DNA of 13,310 nucleotides from NCBI GenBank assembly GCA_966211215.1, contig CBIHNR010000154.1, positions 1 to 13,310 on the forward strand, given 5' to 3'. The translations under genes were made by a program, and so were the position numbers. The notes below the pieces were generated by a model. It did not search any database. It worked only from the letters and a program-made list of their open reading frames with translations, and was not told the DNA's origin. Origin of the DNA: Desertivirga sp966211215 (GTDB taxonomy: Bacteria; Bacteroidota; Bacteroidia; Sphingobacteriales; Sphingobacteriaceae). Shown piece after piece: positions 7,291 to 13,310 of this stretch. The first letter of the stretch is position 1. Each line of letters begins with the position of its first letter.

Positions 7291-9552
7291 TTAGTTTTTT
7301 ACAAGTTTTGTTTGGCCTATGATTTTGTTAGTAGTTTCATCGATTAGATGAAGTACATAAACACCTGGCAACAATGCAGTAATATTGTCTTGAATTGTTT
7401 CGGTTTTACCGAATGATTTCACACGCACTTCATTGCCACTTAAATCATATAAAACAACTTTAGTATTTCCTGATCTTTTAAAGTCAACGGTATATTTATC
7501 TGACGTTGGGTTTGGAAATACAGCAAGCTGAGCGCCGTTTAATGTGTAATTCACAGAAGTTAAATAAGAGTTGACAATATTGCCGGACTTATCCATTAAC
7601 TGAAGCCTGTAAAAGTTATCGCCTGCCTGAGGGTTTACATCTGTAAAAGAATACGAAGATTTTCCACTGGCCTCTACAGTTGCCAGCGTTTCAAAAACAT
7701 TTCCATTCACAACCCTCTGCACGATATACTTTGCAAGACCTGCTTCCGAAGAGCTAGCCCAGGTTAATAAAGCACCTGCTGAACCCTTTTGCCCCTTAAA
7801 ACTCGTGGCTGCAAGTGGCAAAGTTATTATCTGTTTAAATAATAAGCTCATCCTGTTGTCGCCATAAGACGCCGCAACTGCCTTGTCTATTGTAAACGAA
7901 TATGAAGGATTGGCTTTAACGTCAACAGTAGCATTCAGGTAATTATCTTTTAAGAAAACCTCGGTATTTTCAACTGCTGAAAGATCTGTAAAATTTAAAC
8001 TTACATTGCTGGTATTGGTTGCAGTAAGGCTTAGCTTAAGTTCAGTTACATCAGCAAGCTCTGGCATAAAGTTGATAGTAAGCTTAACATTGTCGCTGGA
8101 TAAGGTACTTAGAGCAACTGTACTTCCACCAAAAAATAACGCATCTTCATTACCTCCCTTGGCGCTCTTCCCACTTTTAAACACCGCAACCGCCTCTTCT
8201 TTATCAATACCATTACTAAGATTCATTCTCAAAAGCTTGTTGAAGCTCGATGAAACTCTAGCAGGCGCAGCACTTAGCCCAAAATCAGAGCTAAATAGTA
8301 CGTCATTTTGGCCATATAACAACCTTACAGGGGAACTGGCAACAGATTTACAGCTTTCTGTAAATGTAACAGAAGCCCCACTTGCCGTTCCTTTAGAATA
8401 AAACGCCTGGCCTGGTGGAATATAACGAGGATGTACGCCCTCTGGGGCATTTGTTATTACGTTATCTTTATAAGTTACGAACCCACCGCCCGGTTTAAGC
8501 ATTTTTAATTCGTCTGTAACATTATTCTTTGTTACGGCAAACCAGTCTATGACAGCTGGATATGGGTTGCCTATTAGATTATAACCATTATAGAGGTCCT
8601 CTCCCGAATTATTGGTATAAGAATAATTAACAACTATATCACCCTGATTAATTGGGCCCACATATTGTATCGTTGAACTTTCTGGTACCGAAAATGGAGC
8701 AACTAATTTATTGGACGAGTTTGGCGCACCAGAGTCATAACCAGTCCTATCGCCCCTATAGTACACGAAAGCTCCAAATCCCGGAGACAAAGTTTCTGAT
8801 ATATTGGCCACAGGAGTAAACTGGGACTGAGTTAAAGTTGCAGCTTCATTATACTTATTCAAAGTAACCGCATATGGAACACTTGTATTACCAGGGTCAA
8901 AGCCATTGGCTGCGCCTCCTGGCCCAGTAACAATCATGAAGCCCTGCAACTGCTTATAAGTTTTGTTAGTAAGGCCTGTTTCATTGATTGGAGCACTAAT
9001 CCCTCTGGAACTGCGATAAAGCGCAGAGCCGCCGGTAAAAAAAGACTGCACATTAACATTTCCAGTAACCGATGCCCCACTAAGTAAGGGAGCAACATTT
9101 GCGTTATTTGTAGCCGTGGCCGTTAATGTTAAATTCCCGTTTGAGTTTAGGGCAGTATTGCTGCCAACACTAACAAGGTTAGAAATACTCGCAGGTCCGG
9201 TAGCCGTTTTAGTGCCGTTTCCATTAGCTGTAAGATTATAAAATCCGGTTGAATTTGTCCCACCTATTGATTGAGCAGAGGCACTATTAAAAACAACTGT
9301 ACTTCCAGTGTTACTGAATACAGCATTGGCCGCATTGTTAGTCCAGTTGCCACCCAATGTAATAACTCCGCCAGAGGAACTATTTGTTATTTCACCTCCA
9401 TTTTGATTGGTGAAATGGCCTGTTGTTCCATTTATATATACGTTAGATCCGTTGGTTATTACCACTTTGGCACCGTTATTAATTAAACCTTGCGAAAAAG
9501 CAAAGCCGGGTGCCAGCAGTCCCAACATTAAAATTGAGTAAAGTTTCGGCAT
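7291..9552 (-). CDS. Secreted adhesin-like protein with T9SS type A C-terminal sorting domain
   Basis: This 753-aa protein is predicted to cross the inner membrane by Sec and the outer membrane by the type IX system, and to end on the cell surface or outside the cell. A signal peptide covers about residues 1-20 (MPKLYSILMLGLLAPGFAFS). Residues 22-170 are rich in Asn, Gly, Ser and Thr with short beta-strand patterns (VVITNGSNVYING, GGVITLGGNWTN), typical of large Bacteroidota surface proteins. The middle has no recognised domain. Residues about 578-675 look like a fibronectin-III-type sandwich (ALLTWASSSEAGLAKYIVQR, FYRLQLMD). Residues 676-753 are the sorting domain: FPNPTSDKYTVDF, VVLYDLSGNEV, LLPGVYVLHL and a basic end. 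It is last in a four-gene operon, 24 bp after the kinase gene, and is followed by a terminator. No catalytic motif is visible, so adhesion or a matrix role is the likely guess. Confidence 0.88.
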   Translation of the reverse strand: MPKLYSILMLGLLAPGFAFSQGLINNGAKVVITNGSNVYINGTTGHFTNQNGGEITNSSSGGVITLGGNWTNNAANAVFSNTGSTVVFNSASAQSIGGTNSTGFYNLTANGNGTKTATGPASISNLVSVGSNTALNSNGNLTLTATATNNANVAPLLSGASVTGNVNVQSFFTGGSALYRSSRGISAPINETGLTNKTYKQLQGFMIVTGPGGAANGFDPGNTSVPYAVTLNKYNEAATLTQSQFTPVANISETLSPGFGAFVYYRGDRTGYDSGAPNSSNKLVAPFSVPESSTIQYVGPINQGDIVVNYSYTNNSGEDLYNGYNLIGNPYPAVIDWFAVTKNNVTDELKMLKPGGGFVTYKDNVITNAPEGVHPRYIPPGQAFYSKGTASGASVTFTESCKSVASSPVRLLYGQNDVLFSSDFGLSAAPARVSSSFNKLLRMNLSNGIDKEEAVAVFKSGKSAKGGNEDALFFGGSTVALSTLSSDNVKLTINFMPELADVTELKLSLTATNTSNVSLNFTDLSAVENTEVFLKDNYLNATVDVKANPSYSFTIDKAVAASYGDNRMSLLFKQIITLPLAATSFKGQKGSAGALLTWASSSEAGLAKYIVQRVVNGNVFETLATVEASGKSSYSFTDVNPQAGDNFYRLQLMDKSGNIVNSYLTSVNYTLNGAQLAVFPNPTSDKYTVDFKRSGNTKVVLYDLSGNEVRVKSFGKTETIQDNITALLPGVYVLHLIDETTNKIIGQTKLVKN

Positions 9553-9576
9553 AAAAGGATGTTAAATTCCGTAAAA

Positions 9577-11373
9577 TTACATTTTTTGTTTGGCCTTGAG
9601 AGCCCATTTCTCTAAAATATTCATTAGTTCCTCTAGCTTTACAGGCTTACTAGTGTAGTCATCCATCCCTGCTCTCAGGCACTCGTCCCTATCACCCTGC
9701 AAAGTGTTGGCTGTCATAGCAATAATAACAGGCTGTGAACTTAAACAAACCCTTATCATACGGGTTGCTTCCAGTCCGTCCATTTCTGGCATTTGCACAT
9801 CCATTAAAATTACATCGTAAGTATTTTGGCTTACTTCTTCGAGCACATCTTTGCCATTGACAGAAATATGTGGTTCGTAACCTAGTTTATTAAGCACACG
9901 TGTAACCACTTTCTGGTTCATAACATCGTCTTCTGCAACTAATATTCGTAACGGGTATTGTTTTGCAAATTCTGTGGAAAGTTTTTGCTTAGCCTGCTGC
10001 TGCTCAACGTTACCACCTGCACTACCTTTTTGTTTTAGTACAGATAATACCTGTTCGCTTAATGCCTGTTGGTGAATAGGCTTACTCAATATAGCATTAA
10101 ATAATGTGGCATTCTTTCTGAAGCTCTCATCGCCATGCTTATTCAATAAAATTATCGGTAAAGATTCATTGATTTTCTTAACGGACTGTGCAAGCTCAAC
10201 ACCATCCATGCCTGGCATTTGCATATCTGTTATAACTAAACTGAAATCAGGGGTGCCGGCCAGGGCTTCGAGAGCTTGCTTTCCAGAATGGGCAATGCTT
10301 ACGGATAAGCCCCAATCTTCAAACTGCTCTTTCAGAATACGGCACACTGTGGCGTTGTCGTCAACTAATAATACCTTTTTGCCATCAATTCCAGATCTGT
10401 CAATTTGCACAGATGGCCTTGAAGACTGGAGGCTCTTACGCGTTACAATAGTAAATTTAAAGCTGGTACCCTCTCCTTCGCGGCTTTCAACGGTAATTGC
10501 TCCGCCCATAAGGCCAACAAGTTTTTTACAAATTACAAGCCCAACACCCGCCGCTCCATTAGTGTTCATTGATGTGTTAGAAGGAGAAAGTTCTTGCAAC
10601 AAAGCCTTAACCTTGCCCGAGGAGATACCAATTCCGCTGTCTTTTACCTCAAACTCAAGTTTAATCTGGTCATCATCATGGGCATCAATTAATTTAACCC
10701 CAACAAACACTTCGCCTTTCTTAGTAAATCTAAACGAGTTTTCAATAAGGTTCATTAACACTTGCCCAAGGCGCAAAGAATCGCCAACGATTTGGGCAGG
10801 TACATCCTTTTCTATTTTGTAAACAAGGTCTAAGCCTTTGGTGGCAGCTTTTCCTACAAATACGTCCAAAACCTCCTCAACGCTATTTCGAAGATCGAAA
10901 TCCTTGAGTTCTAAATCTCTGCCTGACTCAACTTTCGAATACTCCAAAATATCATTCATCAATATTTCGTTGATGAGGGACAGCAATTTTTCCCCTGAAT
11001 AGTGTATAGTTTGAGCATATTCTTGCTGCTCTGAGGTCAGATGGGTTTCGTTTAACAAGGCAGCCATCCCCATCATGGTATTCATGGGAGTACGAATATC
11101 ATGGCTTATTTTGGTTAAAAGCTGGCTTTTATTCCTATTAGCCGTTTCAGCTTCATCTTTTGCTTTTTGCTCAGCCAGCCGTGCATAAGAAAGAAGTTCA
11201 GAACGTTCAAGCAATTGCCTTTCAAGGTCGGCTTTTTGATGCCTAAGCGCCTTCAAACGAGATTTATGAAACCAATAAGAGATTAGTATTATAACAGAGG
11301 CTATGATAAGCTGAAACCACCAAGCCAAAAAAATCGATGCTAATAGAATATTGATAAAAACCATACAGCTCAT
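9577..11373 (-). CDS. Hybrid sensor histidine kinase with two receiver domains, no periplasmic sensor
   Basis: This 598-aa protein has a hydrophobic N-terminus (about 5-35, one helix or a tight hairpin), a coiled-coil stretch (about 38-80), a DHp domain with phospho-acceptor His91 in KISHDIRTPMN, and an HATPase domain (about 195-312; N-box NLIENSFRF, G1 DSGIGIS, G2 GVGLVICKKL). Receiver 1 (about 332-447) has Asp338/339, Asp383 and Lys431, but Asn411 where Ser/Thr is usual. Receiver 2 (about 475-593) is complete, with Asp482/483, Asp525, Thr554 and Lys576. The segment from WWF through the coiled coil resembles the membrane region of long Bacteroidota hybrid kinases with periplasmic propeller sensors; here that sensor is absent. 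The F-box and ATP-lid (258-279) are degenerate, and the DHp helix has a five-residue insertion. No DNA-binding domain is present, so output must go through a partner. It lies between the SPOR-protein and T9SS-protein genes in one operon. Confidence 0.9.
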   Translation of the reverse strand: MSCMVFINILLASIFLAWWFQLIIASVIILISYWFHKSRLKALRHQKADLERQLLERSELLSYARLAEQKAKDEAETANRNKSQLLTKISHDIRTPMNTMMGMAALLNETHLTSEQQEYAQTIHYSGEKLLSLINEILMNDILEYSKVESGRDLELKDFDLRNSVEEVLDVFVGKAATKGLDLVYKIEKDVPAQIVGDSLRLGQVLMNLIENSFRFTKKGEVFVGVKLIDAHDDDQIKLEFEVKDSGIGISSGKVKALLQELSPSNTSMNTNGAAGVGLVICKKLVGLMGGAITVESREGEGTSFKFTIVTRKSLQSSRPSVQIDRSGIDGKKVLLVDDNATVCRILKEQFEDWGLSVSIAHSGKQALEALAGTPDFSLVITDMQMPGMDGVELAQSVKKINESLPIILLNKHGDESFRKNATLFNAILSKPIHQQALSEQVLSVLKQKGSAGGNVEQQQAKQKLSTEFAKQYPLRILVAEDDVMNQKVVTRVLNKLGYEPHISVNGKDVLEEVSQNTYDVILMDVQMPEMDGLEATRMIRVCLSSQPVIIAMTANTLQGDRDECLRAGMDDYTSKPVKLEELMNILEKWALKAKQKM

Positions 11374-11411
11374 GTTGTAATAGTAGTTTGTTAATTTTAA
11401 GGCGTTGTTGC

Positions 11412-12494
11412 TTACTTTATGTTATAAACTTCCACCTCTTTAATTTGATATGGCATTACAGCGTACACTATATGACTTCCTTTAAGTGACGGTTTGCTCG
11501 CGTAGCTCTCCAAATCCTTTCTTCCCATAAAACCCATAACCCTTATTTTAAACGTTTTCGAATCTTGATATAATATAGCTTGAGGCCCATAAATCTCAAC
11601 AAGCTTAGCGTGAACCACTTGAGCATCAACCTTTTTCTCAAAAGGCCCCAAAACTAATGCCAAAAGGGCATCGTCATCTTCAGATGCAATTTTAAACCCA
11701 TTGCCTAATGGCCCCTTCTCAGAGCCACTCGCTGGCACTACATTGGCCTGCTTTGGCGAATTTTTGTCAGCTGTGATATCGATATCCTTCTTTTTTAAGG
11801 CCGCCAAAACATTCACAGATGTATCCGAAGAAAACGGAATTGCCGGCTTCTCTTGTATCTTTTTCTTCTTTTTACCTTCCCATTCGAAGTTAACGCCAAT
11901 AAGAAAGTACTTATTATCCTTTGATTCGGGGTTAAAGATATACAATGGAAGCGACCAGTTCTTATAGCTCAATGATAAAAGCAGTCCTTTTTCGAAAGAA
12001 CTCTTAGTCTGATATAACTGAGTATGCTGCACTGAAGCACCTATTGCCAGCCAATCCTTTACCTGATAACCAACTTCAGACCAGCTGTAAATGAAATTAT
12101 TTTCCCTCGTTTTAAACCCCAAAGTATATTGTGGTTGTGATGATAAATAGAAATTTCCGTACTCTAAATCGATATTAGCCCCAATAGAGCCCCCTCTGTA
12201 AGCACCCCACACGCCGCCGACAATCGGACTAATCGAATATTTAAACGACGCCTCGTTGGTAAACGTTTTTCCAATATATGCGGAGCAGGATTTCATCTCT
12301 TCGTAGTTATAACGGCCTTCAAAATATAATCCATTATTGAACTGATAACTGGCGATGGGCGCGACTACCACGCTCCTATCGCTTAACACATAGAAGTACT
12401 GCTCAATACTTCCGGATGATTGTGCCTTAGCTCTATGCCACAACCCTAAGGCTATCGGCATTATTAGCAGCAGCAGGTTTCTTCTCATGTTCAA
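11412..12494 (-). CDS. Secreted beta-rich (probable outer-membrane barrel) protein with C-terminal SPOR-like domain
   Basis: This 360-aa protein has a signal peptide at about residues 1-25 (RRNLLLLIMPIALGLWHRAKAQ). Residues 26-206 alternate polar and aromatic/hydrophobic residues with frequent Tyr/Phe/Trp and Gly turns (YQFNNGLYFEGRYNY, FIYSWSEVGYQV, KYFLIGVNFEWEG), as in a small outer-membrane barrel. A Lys-rich patch follows (208-212), then a flexible acidic/Ser/Pro linker. Residues about 275-348 resemble a SPOR domain (ALLALVLGPFEKKVDAQVVHAKL, FKIRVMGF, SHIVYAVM), a fold that binds peptidoglycan stripped of stem peptides. It may thus tie the outer membrane to the wall (inference). Its first 62 bp overlap the end of the upstream gene, and the kinase gene follows after 38 bp. 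Met3 is an alternative start with an equally good signal peptide. Confidence 0.78.
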   Translation of the reverse strand: MNMRRNLLLLIMPIALGLWHRAKAQSSGSIEQYFYVLSDRSVVVAPIASYQFNNGLYFEGRYNYEEMKSCSAYIGKTFTNEASFKYSISPIVGGVWGAYRGGSIGANIDLEYGNFYLSSQPQYTLGFKTRENNFIYSWSEVGYQVKDWLAIGASVQHTQLYQTKSSFEKGLLLSLSYKNWSLPLYIFNPESKDNKYFLIGVNFEWEGKKKKKIQEKPAIPFSSDTSVNVLAALKKKDIDITADKNSPKQANVVPASGSEKGPLGNGFKIASEDDDALLALVLGPFEKKVDAQVVHAKLVEIYGPQAILYQDSKTFKIRVMGFMGRKDLESYASKPSLKGSHIVYAVMPYQIKEVEVYNIK

Positions 12495-13029
12495 TAATTA
12501 TTGATTCTGCGGTTGCAAGCTTATTCAGCAAGCTGATATCCTTTAGATGAGGATTCCAGTGAAAAATCAACTCATCTATAGGGTGCCAAAGCAATACCCA
12601 CGCAAAAACGTCTAAGCTATTAATTAATCCTGAATGTAAGCCATGTTCTTCATCTAATACCATAGGCAAAAATCCCTGATAAATTAAAACAACCAAAAAA
12701 CCAACGGCTAATACTGTCCAGTTTCGCTTTTTAAACCTATTAAATTCTCTGGTCTTTTCAGTATGTTTTTCTGTAAAATGCCGCCTGATGGCATACATCA
12801 ACGGTTCAGCATATTGTTTATCAATATCATTAACACACTTTAGCTTATAGAAAACGGCATCGTATCTTTTCGCAGAAGCTACTGAAGCCATGATGTATTG
12901 CTCGAATTGATGATTTAATTGGCGCTTATATATAGGTGCTGGGTCATGCTTATTGAAATAACTATCAATAACATGTTTATCCAGGCTCATAAAAATATTT
13001 ACGCTTTTTGATGAAATTGGCTCACCCAT
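12433..13029 (-). CDS. Two-helix membrane protein of unknown function, first gene of operon
   Basis: This 198-aa protein has a charged, Tyr-rich cytoplasmic-type N-terminal part (1-103; FNKHDPAPIYKRQLNHQFEQYI, RYDAVFYKLKC, AEPLMYAIRRHF). Two hydrophobic helices follow at about 104-125 and 136-156, separated by an acidic, His-containing loop (DEEHGLHSG). The second helix runs into WHPIDELIFHWNPHLKDISLLNKLA, which resembles a W-x-P-I-[DE]-x-x-[IL] / W-x-P motif I associate from memory with small uncharacterised bacterial membrane proteins. I cannot name the family. The ATG at 13029 gives the longest product; Met14 (12990), preceded by AAAATATTT, is a plausible alternative. The last 62 bp overlap the start of the SPOR-protein gene, which suggests translational coupling. 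Confidence 0.8.
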   Translation of the reverse strand: MGEPISSKSVNIFMSLDKHVIDSYFNKHDPAPIYKRQLNHQFEQYIMASVASAKRYDAVFYKLKCVNDIDKQYAEPLMYAIRRHFTEKHTEKTREFNRFKKRNWTVLAVGFLVVLIYQGFLPMVLDEEHGLHSGLINSLDVFAWVLLWHPIDELIFHWNPHLKDISLLNKLATAESIIIEHEKKPAAANNADSLRVVA

Positions 13030-13122
13030 GAGATAAAGAGTTTGTTAACATTAGATATGGTAGGTTGAGAGTTTAAAACTGGAGCATTTCAATGCCTGAA
13101 TGATACGCTATATCAGTACGCA

Positions 13123-13130
13123 CAAAGCTA
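13123..13130 (-). promoter_or_regulatory. Possible -7 promoter element of the four-gene operon
   Basis: On the minus strand TAGCTTTG exactly matches the Bacteroidota -7 consensus TAnnTTTG and lies about 94 bp upstream of the first ATG of the operon at 13029. No good TTTG -33 element is found at the expected distance, so the call is weak. Confidence 0.25.
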
Positions 13131-13310
13131 AAAAACGGTGCACAGATGTTTACACTTGCCAAGCCTTCAAACCCACAACTTCTCTTATTTTCTAAATGGA
13201 TTGCCGGAAAACCTAAAATAGTATTAGCGTAAATCTTATTCATTATCAAGTATTAGATTTTATCGATATCGGCTTATACGCCTGCGTTGAAGCTAAGTTG
13301 CGTTTATTTA

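Noticed and set aside
8006..8401. 131-codon plus-strand frame inside the T9SS-protein gene
   Set aside because: Antisense shadow of a gene with clear signal peptide and sorting domain.
10106..10822. 238-codon plus-strand frame opposite the histidine kinase
   Set aside because: Fully antisense to the conserved kinase/receiver coding region; its product has no recognisable domain and its composition is that of a reverse-complement shadow.
1..13310. CRISPR array, insertion sequence, tRNA or rRNA
   Set aside because: No regularly spaced repeats, no transposase reading frame with flanking inverted repeats, and no tRNA-like cloverleaf or rRNA sequence was seen on either strand.

Overview
The window looks like chromosomal DNA from a Bacteroidota bacterium, most likely of the Sphingobacteriaceae (Pedobacter/Mucilaginibacter type); the genus is an inference. 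The grounds are a protein carrying a type IX secretion (T9SS) C-terminal sorting domain, a TonB-dependent receptor with an N-terminal carboxypeptidase-regulatory-like domain, a hybrid histidine kinase of the kind common in that group, A/T-rich regions before the start codons without clear Shine-Dalgarno sites, and generally A+T-rich intergenic DNA.

Left part (1-4995): a sugar-uptake locus. On the minus strand lie an (alpha/alpha)6-type glycoside hydrolase resembling GH100 neutral invertases (cut by the window edge) and, upstream of it, an 871-aa TonB-dependent receptor. Divergent on the plus strand is a LacI-family repressor. The 166-bp divergent intergenic region holds a perfect 34-bp palindrome (3926-3959) centred on GCAAACGTTTGC, a LacI/GalR-type operator. 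The simplest model is that the repressor controls import of a small sugar, perhaps sucrose-like, through the receptor and its hydrolysis by the enzyme. No SusD-like partner is visible. The 187-bp gap between receptor and hydrolase is rich in inverted repeats.

Middle (4996-7290): a 419-bp gene-free A+T-rich stretch, then one plus-strand gene for a polyprenyl-phosphate sugar-1-phosphate transferase (WcaJ/PglC superfamily), the priming enzyme of exopolysaccharide synthesis, standing without other polysaccharide genes. Ending 4 bp beyond its stop, on the opposite strand, is a 40-aa single-pass membrane protein. A 360-bp gene-free stretch follows, containing a clear terminator for the next minus-strand gene.

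Right part (7291-13029): four minus-strand genes with gaps of 24 and 38 bp and one 62-bp overlap, so probably one operon. In transcription order they encode a 198-aa two-helix membrane protein of unknown function, a secreted/outer-membrane beta-rich protein fused to a C-terminal SPOR-like domain, a hybrid histidine kinase with two receiver domains but no periplasmic sensor and an unusual ATP-lid, and a 753-aa T9SS-sorted adhesin-like surface protein. This is the part most likely to be an undescribed system: a cell-envelope module that couples a cell-wall/outer-membrane component and a sensor-less phosphorelay to a secreted surface protein. That function is inference from gene order and domains.
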